From positions 1 to 61,977 of the forward strand of contig NZ_JACHJP010000017.1 of NCBI RefSeq assembly GCF_014203715.1: a stretch of DNA of 61,977 nt. The letters are read 5' to 3'. Source of the DNA: Streptosporangium saharense. Lineage in GTDB: Bacteria; Actinomycetota; Actinomycetes; Streptosporangiales; Streptosporangiaceae. The translations under genes and the position numbers were made by a program. The stretch's first letter is position 1, and each line of letters starts with the position of its first letter. Of the stretch, positions 42,378 through 51,947 are shown piece after piece. Below the pieces are notes generated by a model. It made no database searches, had not been told where the DNA came from, and worked only from the letters and a program-made list of their open reading frames with translations.

Positions 42378-43271
42378 ATGAGAAAAGTGAGCTTTGCCGT
42401 GTTCGGTGGTCCGGAGGTCCTGCGGCTCGTGGACGCCGAGGAGCCCCACGCCGGTCCCGGTCAGATACGCGTCGCCGTACGGGCGGCCGGGGTGAATCCC
42501 GTCGACTGGAGGATCCGCGAGGGCCAGTTCCAGGAGGCCCATCCGGTCGAGTTGCCCTCCGGGGTCGGGCTGGACGCCGCCGGGGTCGTGGACGAGGTCG
42601 GCGCGGGCATCGAAGGGGTGGAGGTCGGCGACCACGTGTTCGGCGAGGGATCGAGCACCTACGCCGAGTTCGCCGTGCTGTCGGCCTGGATCCACATGCC
42701 CGAGGGGCTGACGTTCGAGGAGGCGGCCGGATACCCCTCCGTGATGGAGACCGCGCTGCGCGTCATCCACGAGGTCGGCGTACGGCCCGGCCAGACGCTG
42801 CTGGTCAGCGGCGCGTCGGGGGGCGTCGGCTCTGCGGTGCTGCAGATCGCCCGCGACCGTGGCATCAGGGTGATCGGCACGGCCGGGGCCACGAACCAGG
42901 ACTATCTACGCGACCTGGGCGCCGTGGCCACGCCGTACGGTGAGGGCTGGGTCGAGCGGGTGCGGCGGCTTGGGCGTGTTGACGCGGCCCTGGACCTGGC
43001 GGGGTCGGGGGTGATCCGCGAGCTCGTCGAGCTGACGGGGGACCCTCGGAAGGTGGTCTCCATCGCCGATCTCGGCGCGCCGGAGTTCGGCGTCCGGTTC
43101 TCCGGCGTGGCCGGGAGCGTGCCGGAGGCACTCGCCGAGACCGTCGGTCTCATCTCCCGGGGCAGGCTCCACATCCCCGTCGAGAGGTCATACACCCTGG
43201 CCGAGGCCGCGAAGGCGCACACCGACAGCCAGGCCGGTCACACACGTGGACGCCGGGTCATCGTCATCTGA
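42378..43271 (+). CDS. NADP-dependent quinone oxidoreductase-like protein (MDR family)
   Basis: A 297-residue zinc-free medium-chain reductase: AAGVNPVDWRIREG, GLDAAGVVDEVG, then the nucleotide motif VSGASGGVGSAVLQIA. It has no Cys/His zinc ligands. The C-terminal part (HTDSQAGHTRGRRVIVI) is the usual end of the NADPH:quinone reductase group. It is under the divergent TetR repressor, so a role in detoxifying quinones or enals is likely. Confidence 0.88.
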   Translation: MRKVSFAVFGGPEVLRLVDAEEPHAGPGQIRVAVRAAGVNPVDWRIREGQFQEAHPVELPSGVGLDAAGVVDEVGAGIEGVEVGDHVFGEGSSTYAEFAVLSAWIHMPEGLTFEEAAGYPSVMETALRVIHEVGVRPGQTLLVSGASGGVGSAVLQIARDRGIRVIGTAGATNQDYLRDLGAVATPYGEGWVERVRRLGRVDAALDLAGSGVIRELVELTGDPRKVVSIADLGAPEFGVRFSGVAGSVPEALAETVGLISRGRLHIPVERSYTLAEAAKAHTDSQAGHTRGRRVIVI

Positions 43272-43394
43272 GCCACCCCTGCCATACCGAACCCCCCTCC
43301 CGGCGGTCCCGGGACACGACTCCGGCACGTCGGACCCTGCGATCACGTTCCGGGGTGCGCCCTTTACTTCCCGACAAGACTCCCTTGCCTTTGC

Positions 43395-43411
43395 CTATCG
43401 AATTTCGATAG
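43395..43411 (+). promoter_or_regulatory. Palindromic operator candidate upstream of DUF2975/XRE
   Basis: CTATCGAATTTCGATAG is an inverted repeat with a single unpaired centre. TATCGTTGTTCGAT follows within 20 bases as a weaker second copy. The small XRE protein encoded two genes on is the obvious candidate to bind it. Confidence 0.6.
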
Positions 43412-43441
43412 ATTCTTATCGTTGTTCGATTGGAGGAAGTG

Positions 43442-43939
43442 ATGGGGAAGCTGACCGTTCTGGGGTTGCGGGGTGTGCTCGTGGCGTTGCTCGGCGGGTC
43501 GCTGTTCACGCAACTGGTGATGGTTCCGCTGCTGAACGCCGACATGAACGATCTCAGGCCGGACATGGCCTACCTGCGGGTTCCGTTCCTGACGATCGTC
43601 GTGCTGGGGATCGTGGCCGCGCAGGTCGTGCTGGTCTGTGTGTGGCGGCTGGTGTCGATGGTCAGGCGCGGGACCGTGTTCTCGCCGACCGCCTTCCGGT
43701 ACGTGGACGTCGTGATCGGCGCTGTCGTCGCGGCGGCCCTGCTGGTGTTCGCGCTCGCGGTGCTGCTGGCGCCGGGTGAGCCCGTGCCCCCGGGCATGGT
43801 CCTGCTGATCTGCGGGGTCGCCGTGGCGGTCCTCGGGGTCGCGCTCGTCGTGCTCGTGCTGCGGATGCTCCTCGCCCAGGCCATCGCGCGCGACGTCGAG
43901 GCGACGCGGATGCGGGCCGAGCTCGACGAGGTGATCTGA
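43442..43939 (+). CDS. DUF2975 membrane protein
   Basis: A 165-residue protein with four membrane helices (about 8-30, 48-72, 88-112 and 120-145), the DUF2975 layout. ATG 43442 follows GGAGGAAG. Its last base pair overlaps the start of a YozG-type regulator (TGATG), a pairing found in many bacteria. The function of DUF2975 is unknown. Confidence 0.85.
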   Translation: MGKLTVLGLRGVLVALLGGSLFTQLVMVPLLNADMNDLRPDMAYLRVPFLTIVVLGIVAAQVVLVCVWRLVSMVRRGTVFSPTAFRYVDVVIGAVVAAALLVFALAVLLAPGEPVPPGMVLLICGVAVAVLGVALVVLVLRMLLAQAIARDVEATRMRAELDEVI

Positions 43940-44166
43940 TGCCGATCGTCGTCGACATCGACGTGATGCTGGCCAAGCGGAAGATGTCCGTCGGCGAACT
44001 GGCCGAACGCGTCGGCATCACCCCCGCCAACCTGGCCGTCCTCAAGAACGGCCGCGCCAAGGCGGTGCGCTTCACGACGCTCGCCGCGCTCTGCGAGGTG
44101 CTGGAGTGCCAGCCCGGCGACCTGCTGCGCTGGGAAAGCGCGGGAAACAGCACGGAGAACGACTGA
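43939..44166 (+). CDS. YozG-type XRE small regulator
   Basis: A 75-residue Cro/CI-like protein consisting only of the helix-turn-helix (MSVGELAERVGITPANLAVLKNGRAKAVRFTTLAALCEVLECQPGDLLRW, residues 16-65). It is coupled to DUF2975 and probably autoregulates through the palindrome at 43395-43411. Confidence 0.88.
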   Translation: MPIVVDIDVMLAKRKMSVGELAERVGITPANLAVLKNGRAKAVRFTTLAALCEVLECQPGDLLRWESAGNSTEND

Positions 44167-44205
44167 GACCGAAAAGCGAGAAGCTCGGAAGGACCGAAAA
44201 GGGGG

Positions 44206-44880
44206 TCAGTCCGGGTCCTTCGGGGAGAGGCTGAGGGCGATGCCGTCGAGGACGAGGGCGAGCTTGCGCCGGAACCACACCTCGGTCGGCTCGGTGAGGG
44301 CGGTCCTGATCAGGGGAGCCAGGAGAGGACCGACCGTCTCCGACAGCCCCTCGGCGCTGCTCACCCTGAAGGGCACCCCTCCGGCCCGCCTGTCCAACTG
44401 CTGACCCCGGCTGAAGACGTCAACGGTGAGGTCGTAGACGGTGTCGGCCGCCAGGAAGGCGGCGTCGGCGGTGAACCCCTGGTCGATCAGGCGTTGGACG
44501 ATCTCCGCGAAGCGGTGCATGATCTCGGGCGGATAGCGGGACAGCCGGAGGAACTCCTGGACCAGGCCCGGGTGGTCGTTCAGCAGCCGCCAGACCGTCC
44601 ACGCCTCCTCCCGCAGGTCGGCCCGCCACTCCCCGGTCGGCTCCGGCCACTCGGCGCGCTGCAGCACCCGGTCGATGGCCAGGATGACCAGGTCCTCCCT
44701 GTCCGCGATGTGCCGGTAGAGCGCGGAATGACTGATGTTGAGCTGCCTGCCGACGGTGCTCAGGGTGAGGTTGTCGAAGCCCACGGCGAGCGCGGCGTCC
44801 GCGATGGCGCGCCTGCTGATGCGCGAGGGCCGTCCGGGGGGACGGCCCACCGCACGTCGTTTCTGGGTCTCTTCGGCCAT
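44206..44880 (-). CDS. TetR-family regulator divergent from the MFS exporter
   Basis: A 224-residue TetR protein with a helix-turn-helix (RAIADAALAVGFDNLTLSTVGRQLNISHSALYRHIADRE, about residues 24-63) and a TetR_C-like ligand domain. It is divergent from the MFS transporter at 45028; the 147-base gap holds an iron box. It resembles the TetR at 51947-52657, which heads the IrtAB genes, so the two may be related regulators of one locus. Confidence 0.86.
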   Translation of the reverse strand: MAEETQKRRAVGRPPGRPSRISRRAIADAALAVGFDNLTLSTVGRQLNISHSALYRHIADREDLVILAIDRVLQRAEWPEPTGEWRADLREEAWTVWRLLNDHPGLVQEFLRLSRYPPEIMHRFAEIVQRLIDQGFTADAAFLAADTVYDLTVDVFSRGQQLDRRAGGVPFRVSSAEGLSETVGPLLAPLIRTALTEPTEVWFRRKLALVLDGIALSLSPKDPD

Positions 44881-44977
44881 CTCCCCATTTTCCCCGGTGA
44901 CACGGTGCGATCTGGACGGTCGTGCCGCTCATGGGCTCCTCCAAGACGTGGGGATATTTTGTTACAGGCAGTCTTGA

Positions 44978-44996
44978 ATAAGCAAGGCTTACCTAA
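44978..44996 (+). promoter_or_regulatory. IdeR/DmdR-type iron box upstream of the MFS gene
   Basis: The 19-bp site ATAAGCAAGGCTTACCTAA matches the DtxR/IdeR consensus (TWAGGTWAGSCTWACCTWA) at 16 of 19 positions. Iron-loaded repressor bound here would shut the exporter off in iron-replete cells. Confidence 0.7.
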
Positions 44997-45027
44997 CTAA
45001 TGTCGGGCCTCGATGAAGGAGGTCCGT

Positions 45028-46581
45028 ATGAATCCCCCCGTGGGCGGATATCGGCCTGGCTGGGCGCTCGCCCTGGTCACGGCCACCTGCGTGTTGCTCA
45101 CCCTCGACATAACGATCGTCAACGTGGCCCTGCCCACCATCAGGGACAGCCTGGGCTCCGACCTGTCCGGCCTGCAGTGGGTGATCACCGCCTACACGCT
45201 CGCCTTCGGCTCGGTCCTGCTCACTGCCGGTTCCCTGGCCGACGCGACCGGCAGGAAAAAGATCTTCCTCGGCGGCCTTGCCGTCTTCAGCCTCGCCTCC
45301 CTGGCCTGCGGCCTCGCGCCCTCGGTCGCCGTGCTGAACATCGCCCGCGGCGTGCAGGGGCTCGGCGGTGCGTTCGCCTTCGCCCCGGCCATGGCGATCA
45401 TCGCCGCCTCGTACGGCGGAGCCGCCAGGACCAAGGCCATCGCGATCTTCGGCGCGGTCACGATGGCGGCCGGAGCGCTCGGCCCGCTGGCCGGGGGCGC
45501 CCTGGTCGAGGCCGTGAGCTGGCGGAGCATGTTCCTGGTCAACGTCCCGCTGGGGATCGCGCTGGGCTGGCTGACCCTGCGGAAGGTCGCCCCCGACACC
45601 CGGACCGGCGCCGTGCGCATCGACGTGGTCGGCGTCGTCACGCTCGCGGTCGGCCTGTCCTGCGTCACCCTGGCGCTGCTGCGCGGCGAGGAGCAGGGCT
45701 GGACCGGCGGCGCCACCCTCGCACAGGCCGGGGTCGGCGTGGTCGCCCTCGGTGTCTTCCTGCTCAGCCAGGCCAGGGGCCGTCGGCCGCTGCTCGACCT
45801 GTCGCTGTTCGGCATCCGGTCCTTCACCGGCGCCGCCGTCACCGCGCTGCTCGCCCGGCTGGTGAGCTTCGGCCTGCTCGCCTACCTGGTGCTCTATCTC
45901 GGGGCCGTCCACTCCTACGACGCCTTCGACGTCGGAATCCGGCTGCTCGCCCTCAGCCTCATGCTCGTGGCCGGCGGCCTGACGTCCGTCGCGCTCGCCT
46001 CCCGCGTCCCGCTCGCGGCGCTGTCCACCGCGGGGTTCCTGGTCGCCGCGGCCGGACTGTTCGCGCTGCTGCTGGCCGACGCGACGGGACCGTGGACCCG
46101 GCTGCTGCCCGCCCTGATGCTGCTCGGTCTCGGCCTCGGCCTGGTCACCACCCCCGGCATGACCGTGGCCATGGGCGTCGTGCCCGCCGCCCGCACGGGA
46201 GTGGCCTCGGGAGTGATCAACTCCTTCATGCCGCTGGGAACCGCGCTGGGCACGGCCCTGTTCGGCGTGATGTTCAGCACGCGCATCCACCAGAGCGTGC
46301 AGGAGGCCCCGGCGCTGGCCGCACTCGACGCGACGACCACCTCCCGGATCGCCGACGCCCTGGGGGCCGGGCGGTTGGACGCGCTCGCGGCAGCCGTACC
46401 GGCCGGGGCAAGAGAGACCGTGATCACCGTCGGCAGGGAGGCTCTCACCGACGCGCTGGGGACGCTGGGCGTCGTGGGAGCCGCCATGGCCGTGCTCGCC
46501 GCGCTGCTCAGCGCCCTGCTCATCCGCTCCCGCGACCTGCGGCACACGGGGGCCGCCGAACCGGCCGAGAGCAACGCGTGA
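45028..46581 (+). CDS. MFS drug/siderophore exporter, DHA2 (14-TMS, EmrB/QacA) family
   Basis: A 517-residue transporter with about 14 membrane helices and the DHA2 motif LDITIVNVALPTI in helix 1 and GSLADATGRKKIFLGG in the first loop. ATG 45028 has AAGGAGG six bases upstream; ATG 45013 would place that site inside the gene. Its iron box and its position beside the IrtAB-like importer suggest siderophore export, although the family also exports drugs. Confidence 0.88.
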   Translation: MNPPVGGYRPGWALALVTATCVLLTLDITIVNVALPTIRDSLGSDLSGLQWVITAYTLAFGSVLLTAGSLADATGRKKIFLGGLAVFSLASLACGLAPSVAVLNIARGVQGLGGAFAFAPAMAIIAASYGGAARTKAIAIFGAVTMAAGALGPLAGGALVEAVSWRSMFLVNVPLGIALGWLTLRKVAPDTRTGAVRIDVVGVVTLAVGLSCVTLALLRGEEQGWTGGATLAQAGVGVVALGVFLLSQARGRRPLLDLSLFGIRSFTGAAVTALLARLVSFGLLAYLVLYLGAVHSYDAFDVGIRLLALSLMLVAGGLTSVALASRVPLAALSTAGFLVAAAGLFALLLADATGPWTRLLPALMLLGLGLGLVTTPGMTVAMGVVPAARTGVASGVINSFMPLGTALGTALFGVMFSTRIHQSVQEAPALAALDATTTSRIADALGAGRLDALAAAVPAGARETVITVGREALTDALGTLGVVGAAMAVLAALLSALLIRSRDLRHTGAAEPAESNA

Positions 46582-46594
46582 CCAGGACCGCCTC

Positions 46595-46741
46595 GCCGTA
46601 CGGCACGCGCGTGGGCGTCAGGATGGCAGCCGCGCGGTCCTCTCCGTGACCAGGTGCTCCGAGTGTTTTGCCGTACGGCACGCGCGTGGGTGTCAGGGCA
46701 GCAGCCGTTCGATCTCCTCGGTGACCAGGTTGGGCTCGGTG
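46595..46741. repeat. Tandem duplication of a gene 3' end (two about 71-bp copies)
   Basis: 46595-46665 and 46670-46741 align along their whole length, starting GCCGTACGGCACGCGCGTGGG in both; the second half is more diverged. The right copy contains the last codons and stop of the alpha/beta hydrolase gene, and the left copy is non-coding debris. Confidence 0.75.
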
Positions 46742-47538
46742 AGGACCACCAGGTGTCCGGAGCGCCGGGCGAGCACGTGCCTGCCGTACGGCGACAGGCC
46801 TGCCCGGCGCGCGTGGGCCGCGTTGAGTCCCCGGCGGACCCGCGCGCCCATTCCCCCGTTGCGGGCGCCGGAGATGATCGTCACCGGGATGTCCCCCAGC
46901 TCGGGAGGGTCGTCGCGCAGCGCGCCCAGGTCCTCGGCGACGGAGCCCAGCTCGGCGGCGCGTCCCTCGACGGCGGCGGGTGTGGACTCCTCGGCGAGGA
47001 CGTCGGCCCTGGCGTCGGGCGGCAGCGCCCTGACGAGCGGCTTCATGGCCGTCCTGAGCAGCCCGGCGCGGGCCAGCAGGCGCATGACGGCCAGCGAGAC
47101 CCGCTCGGCCCTGCGGACCGTGGGCGAGAAGTGCCCGTCGTAGCCCTCGTCGCTGGGATCGACCAGCACGAGCCCGTGGACCAGCCCGGGGACGGCCGCC
47201 GCGGCGATCCGGATGACCGGCCCGCCCCAGCTCGTCCCGACGAGCACATAACGTTCCGCGCCGAGATGAACGAGCAGGTCAACGAGGTCGTCGGCCAGGC
47301 GGCCCAGGTGGCGCGGCTGGGAGTCCCGGTCGCTGCGGCCCAGGTTGGCCCGGTCGTAGACGACGGTCGGCGCCCGGCGCGCGACGGCGCGCTCGACGAG
47401 CGCCCAGCCAGAGCGGGTGCTCCCGAGCCCGGCCTCGAACACGACGGTCGGCGCGCCACCCCCGGCCGGGCCGGGTCCGCGCACGTAGTAGAGCCCCCGC
47501 CCGTCCCGGGTGACGGCCCGGCCCGGCAGCCCTCTCAC
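46693..47538 (-). CDS. Alpha/beta hydrolase, possibly siderophore-related
   Basis: A 281-residue alpha/beta hydrolase. VVFEAGLGSTRSGW is the oxyanion region, the nucleophile is in VGTSWGG, DPSDEGY follows, and the catalytic His is probably in RRSGHLVVL near the end. The start is taken at GTG 47538; a later start near VTRDGRG is possible. It lies 100 bases downstream of the IrtB-like gene on the same strand. It could hydrolyse ferric-siderophore ester bonds to release iron, but the fold is too general to be sure. Confidence 0.78.
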   Translation of the reverse strand: MRGLPGRAVTRDGRGLYYVRGPGPAGGGAPTVVFEAGLGSTRSGWALVERAVARRAPTVVYDRANLGRSDRDSQPRHLGRLADDLVDLLVHLGAERYVLVGTSWGGPVIRIAAAAVPGLVHGLVLVDPSDEGYDGHFSPTVRRAERVSLAVMRLLARAGLLRTAMKPLVRALPPDARADVLAEESTPAAVEGRAAELGSVAEDLGALRDDPPELGDIPVTIISGARNGGMGARVRRGLNAAHARRAGLSPYGRHVLARRSGHLVVLTEPNLVTEEIERLLP

Positions 47539-47640
47539 CTGTCGCCCCCCACGCTGAAAGCACCGACGACCCGGCCAGGTGCCCCGCTCATTGATCGCTC
47601 CCCTCGCCGACAGCGCCGACGGCCCGGCCCGGCGTCCCGC

Positions 47641-49410
47641 TCACGCGCCGCTCTTCTCCTGAACAGCCTGAACGGCTTGTACGGCGGAGCGCAGGCGCCA
47701 TTCGTCGCCGTGTTCCTGGTGGCGCCAGAACTCGGCGAAGCGGCCACCCTCCGCGCGCAGGCCCTCGACCGTGCCCTCCTCGACGAGCGTGCCGTCCTCG
47801 ACGAACAGCACCCGGTCCGCGTGGCGGATGCCGCCGAGCCGGTGGGCGACGATGACACGGGTGCGTCGCCGTACGTCATGGCTGAGGGCTTGGGCGACGG
47901 CGGCCTCGTTCTCGGCGTCGAGCGCGCTGGTGGCCTCGTCGATCAGCAGGACCGGGGCCGGTTTGAGCAGGGCGCGGGCGATGCTGACGCGCTGCCGTTC
48001 GCCACCGGAGAGCGCGGCCCCGGCCTCGCCGACGTCGGTACGCTCCCCGTCGGGCAGCCGTCCGAGGATCTCGTCCACCTGGGCGAGCCGCATGGCCTCG
48101 GCGACACGCTCCCCTCCCGCGTCCGGGTCACCGGCGAGGACGTTGTCGCGGATGGTCCCGTCGAAGAGATACGGGTGCTGGAAGACCATGCTGGAAAGCC
48201 GCTGCCTGGTGGCCGGGTCGAGCCGGGCGACGTCCTGGCCGTCCACGAGGACACGTCCCCTGACGGGTTCGTGGAAGCCCGCGACGAGCGCCAGGATCGT
48301 GCTCTTGCCCGAGCCGGAAGGACCGACGATGGCCGTTGTCGTCCCCGGTTCGAGGGTGAAGGACAGATCCCTGAGCACCTCCTCGGTGCCGTAGCCGAAG
48401 CTCACCCCCTGGAACTCGACGCGGGGCGCCTCCAGTTCCTTCGCGGGCTGACCCGTGTCGGAGACCGCGGGGGCGTCGAGGATCGCGCGCAGGGTGTCGA
48501 GGGTGCCCCGTACGGACTCGATCGCGGGCGCCAGTTCACTGATCACGGTGAAGGGTTCGAGGAACCGCACGGCCACGACGACAAGTGCCACGGCCTCGGC
48601 CGCCCCGAGGCCTCCATCGAGGTAGAGCAGGGTGACCGCCCCGGCGAGCGCGACCAGCGCCGCCTGGCTGGCCAGGCCGAACAGCAACTGCCCCGGGATC
48701 TGGAGCAGCACCAGGCGCAGCGCCGTACCGTGCTGCGCGGCGGCCGCGGCACCCGCTCCGTTGCGGGCGGGCTCGACCCTGCGGGCGGCGCGCAACGCCT
48801 GCTGGGTGCGGGCGAACTCCAGGATGCGTTCGGTCAGCGCGCTGTGCGCCGCGGTGTCGGCGGCGTCGGCAGCGCGGGTGATCCTGGTGGTCGCCCACAG
48901 CGCGGCCAGCAGTCCCGCGACGGCGACCCCGGCCGCGGCGCCGAGCTGCCAGGCGACGCCCGTCAGGCCGATCGCGATCACGACGGGCAGCAGGACGGCG
49001 CTGAGCAGCGGGGTGAGCAGGTTGGCGACGAGGCCGACCAGCTCGGGGCCGCAGGCGGCGACGGCCTGCCTGGCGGTGGCGGTGCGTTCGGCGGTGAACC
49101 AGCCGAGCGGGATGCGGGTGATCCGGTCGGTGAGGTCGCGCTGCACGGTGCCGAGCAGCGTGAACCCGATGTCGAACCCGATACGGGAGATGACGGTGTC
49201 CACGACCCACACGAGCACGACGCTCACGGTGAGTGCGCCCAGCCACGGGAGCGCGTCGGCGGGGGCTGTGGAGAACAGCGCGCCGAGCAGGGGGACGAGC
49301 AGCAGGCAGGCCGCTCCCCGCAGGATCGCGGAGACCACGGTGAGCAGGGCGTATCCGACCACCTTGCCTCGGTCGGCCTCCGGGACCAGCCGGACCAGGG
49401 TACGGATCAT
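47641..49410 (-). CDS. IrtB-like ABC transporter (TMD-NBD half transporter)
   Basis: A 589-residue half transporter: six membrane helices (about 20-310), then an ATPase with Walker A GPSGSGKST, signature LSGGERQRV, Walker B LLIDEATSALD and H-loop AHRLGGI. ATG 49410 overlaps the upstream IrtA-like stop in ATGA, so the two halves are made together. In mycobacteria IrtA/IrtB form a heterodimer of exporter fold that imports ferric carboxymycobactin. The same role is inferred here. Confidence 0.87.
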   Translation of the reverse strand: MIRTLVRLVPEADRGKVVGYALLTVVSAILRGAACLLLVPLLGALFSTAPADALPWLGALTVSVVLVWVVDTVISRIGFDIGFTLLGTVQRDLTDRITRIPLGWFTAERTATARQAVAACGPELVGLVANLLTPLLSAVLLPVVIAIGLTGVAWQLGAAAGVAVAGLLAALWATTRITRAADAADTAAHSALTERILEFARTQQALRAARRVEPARNGAGAAAAAQHGTALRLVLLQIPGQLLFGLASQAALVALAGAVTLLYLDGGLGAAEAVALVVVAVRFLEPFTVISELAPAIESVRGTLDTLRAILDAPAVSDTGQPAKELEAPRVEFQGVSFGYGTEEVLRDLSFTLEPGTTTAIVGPSGSGKSTILALVAGFHEPVRGRVLVDGQDVARLDPATRQRLSSMVFQHPYLFDGTIRDNVLAGDPDAGGERVAEAMRLAQVDEILGRLPDGERTDVGEAGAALSGGERQRVSIARALLKPAPVLLIDEATSALDAENEAAVAQALSHDVRRRTRVIVAHRLGGIRHADRVLFVEDGTLVEEGTVEGLRAEGGRFAEFWRHQEHGDEWRLRSAVQAVQAVQEKSGA

Positions 49411-51947
49411 CGGGACACCTCCGCCTGGACGGGCACGCCTGCCCGGCTCTCCCACAGCCTGCGGTAACGGCCATCGGAGGCGATCAACTCGGTATGGGTG
49501 CCGGTCTCGACGACCCGGCCGTGGTCGAGGACGACGATCTGGTCGGCGTCCACGACGGTGTGCAGGCGGTGTGCGACGACGAGGACCGTACGGCCCCGCG
49601 TGAGCCGGGTCAGTGCCTGCTGCACGAGGTGCTCGGACTCGGGGTCGGCGAACGCGGTCGCCTCGTCGAGCACCAGCACCGGGGTGTCGGCGAGCAGGGC
49701 CCGCGCGATGGTGAGGCGCTGCCGTTCCCCTCCGGAGAGCCCTCCGTCGAGCACGGTCTCGTAGCCGTCGGGCAGCCGCAGGATCCGCTCGTGGATCCGC
49801 GCGTCCCGCGCCGCCTCCTCGACCTCGGCCATCGTCGCCTCCGGCCTGGCCAGGACGATGTTGTCCCGTACGGTTCCGTGCACGAGCTGCGCGTCCTGGA
49901 AGACGAACCCGACGCGGGCGTAGAGGTCGTCACCGGACATCGAGCGGATGTCGCGTCCCTCGACGGTGACGGCGCCGGAGTCCACGTCGTGGAAGCGGGC
50001 GAGCAGCGCGGCGAGCGTCGACTTGCCCGAGCCGGACGGACCGACGAGCGCGGTGACCGTCCCGGGCCGCAGGGTCAGCGAGACGTCGTGGACGACCGGT
50101 TTGCCCGGCCGGTAGCCGAAGCTCACCCGCTCGAAGCGGACTACCCCCTTCTCCCCGGTCTCCGCCGTGCCGGGCCGTACGGCAAGCTCCTCCTCGCCGA
50201 GGGCGACGGCGATGCGGCGGGCCGCCAGGGCGCCGCCACGGATGCCGCTCAGCCCGAAGCCGATGCCCAGCAGTCGCGCGCCGAAGGTGGTCCCGAGCAG
50301 CAGGAACGGCAGCAGCGTCGTCGCCTCCATGGCCCCGGAGACGACCATGGGCGTGCCCACGGCCATGATCAACCACAGGAAGGTCATCGGCCGGGTGACC
50401 AGGTCGATGAAGGTCTTCTTGCCGATGAAGGGCCGCTGCCAGCCGTCCAGGAAGCCGATGTAGGCCTCAAGCCCACGCCGGAACGAGGAGGCCGCGACGC
50501 CGCCGAACATCCGGATCACCGGCTGCCCGTCGAAGAAGGCTGCCGACTCGTTGCCCATCCGCTCCGCCCACCGGGACGCCTCGGCGATCTTCGGCCCGCT
50601 CTGGAAGATCATCGCGGCGAAGGCGAAGAGATACACGACGATCGGGACGAACAGGACGAGAGCCAGCCGCCAGTCGGTCGCGAACAGGTAGACCAGCACC
50701 GCGACCGGGGCGACGACCGCCGCTACCGCGTCGGGGATGGCGTGGGTGACCAGGGCGTGCAGCGCGAGCGTGTCGTCCTGCACGAGCTTCTTGACCGCCC
50801 CGGAGCCACGCTGGGTGAACCAGCCGAGCGGCAGCCGTACGAGCTTGCCGAGAAGCCGGTGACGGACCCCCGCGCCGAAGCGCGCGTCCAGCACGTGCAG
50901 CCACACCATCAGCGCGCTGCCCAGCACCGCCCCGGCGCCGAAGACGACGAGGAAGGCCACGGCGGTGCCCCACAGCCGGTCCGCGTCGGCCCCCGCGAGC
51001 AGCAACCGCGCCAGCTCGACCAGCAGCACGAACGGCGCCAACTGGACAAGCGTGACAATCGCCTGCACCACCCCGGCGACGACCATCGCGGTCCGCACCG
51101 GCGCGAGCAGCTCCTTGGCCCCCTGCGACTTCCACCGCCCACGCTCTTGTTGTACGGCTTGCACGGCGGGAGCCTGCTTGGGCGCTTCCTCCTCGCCGGT
51201 ACGGCGCAGCGACCCCATGGCCCTGCCGTACGTCCAGTAGGCCTGGGCGTAGGTGTCGGCCTTGGGGAAGCCGAACCCGTCACGCAGGGTCTTGCGCAGG
51301 TGTTTGAGCGAGCCCGCCTCGGTCGCCGCCCAGGCGTACCAGTTGGACCAGTCACGGTCGTCGAGCGCGGCGGCCATCGAGGTCTCGCCGTCCCTGGACA
51401 CCCACCGCACCCGCAGCCCCGGATGGGAGGCGAGTGGGATCAACTCGTCCTCCTCGTGCTGTTTCTCCAGGTAGAGCTCGATCTCGACGTCGTCGGGCAG
51501 CGCGGTGACGATGCCGTTGATCGCGGGTATCGACGCGGGGTCCCCGAGCAGCAGATATCCCGCGGGCGGCTCGTCCGGTACGGCGAAGCGCGAAGAGCCG
51601 AACGACATCACCTGGATCTCGTCGCCGGGTTCTGCCTTCTTCGCCCACACCGTGGCCGGTCCGGCGGGCTCGTGCAGCACCACGTCCACCGCGAACTCAC
51701 CGGTCTCCGGCTCGCAGGAGACGAGGGTGTAGGCGCGCTGGTGCTCCTTGTCGGCCCCGGCCGGGTCGGGGAACCAGAACCGCAGCCACGCGGTCGGGCC
51801 GACGGTGATGTTCTCGAACAGTGTGGGCGCCACCATGTGGATCCGCACCATGTGCGGCGTGACCATGGAGGTTCGCACCACGGTCGCCACGTGGTCACGG
51901 GCGCCGAAGCCGCGCATGACGGCTCCCTGGAAACCTCGCGCGGCCAT
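49407..51947 (-). CDS. IrtA-like ABC transporter with N-terminal siderophore-interacting (FAD) domain
   Basis: An 846-residue protein. Residues about 12-250 are a siderophore-interacting protein domain: the flavin-binding RAYTLVS at 71-77, the NAD(P)H-side GDPASIPAI, and the C-terminal WAATEAGSLKHLR. About 285-575 is the membrane part. The ATPase has Walker A GPSGSGKST from 636, LSGGERQR from 737, Walker B VLVLDEATAF from 757 and H793. This is the IrtA architecture, which reduces Fe(III) in the siderophore during import. The start is ATG 51947 (or GTG 51950), five bases after GAGGAG and overlapping the TetR stop. It is co-transcribed with IrtB. Confidence 0.9.
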   Translation of the reverse strand: MAARGFQGAVMRGFGARDHVATVVRTSMVTPHMVRIHMVAPTLFENITVGPTAWLRFWFPDPAGADKEHQRAYTLVSCEPETGEFAVDVVLHEPAGPATVWAKKAEPGDEIQVMSFGSSRFAVPDEPPAGYLLLGDPASIPAINGIVTALPDDVEIELYLEKQHEEDELIPLASHPGLRVRWVSRDGETSMAAALDDRDWSNWYAWAATEAGSLKHLRKTLRDGFGFPKADTYAQAYWTYGRAMGSLRRTGEEEAPKQAPAVQAVQQERGRWKSQGAKELLAPVRTAMVVAGVVQAIVTLVQLAPFVLLVELARLLLAGADADRLWGTAVAFLVVFGAGAVLGSALMVWLHVLDARFGAGVRHRLLGKLVRLPLGWFTQRGSGAVKKLVQDDTLALHALVTHAIPDAVAAVVAPVAVLVYLFATDWRLALVLFVPIVVYLFAFAAMIFQSGPKIAEASRWAERMGNESAAFFDGQPVIRMFGGVAASSFRRGLEAYIGFLDGWQRPFIGKKTFIDLVTRPMTFLWLIMAVGTPMVVSGAMEATTLLPFLLLGTTFGARLLGIGFGLSGIRGGALAARRIAVALGEEELAVRPGTAETGEKGVVRFERVSFGYRPGKPVVHDVSLTLRPGTVTALVGPSGSGKSTLAALLARFHDVDSGAVTVEGRDIRSMSGDDLYARVGFVFQDAQLVHGTVRDNIVLARPEATMAEVEEAARDARIHERILRLPDGYETVLDGGLSGGERQRLTIARALLADTPVLVLDEATAFADPESEHLVQQALTRLTRGRTVLVVAHRLHTVVDADQIVVLDHGRVVETGTHTELIASDGRYRRLWESRAGVPVQAEVSR

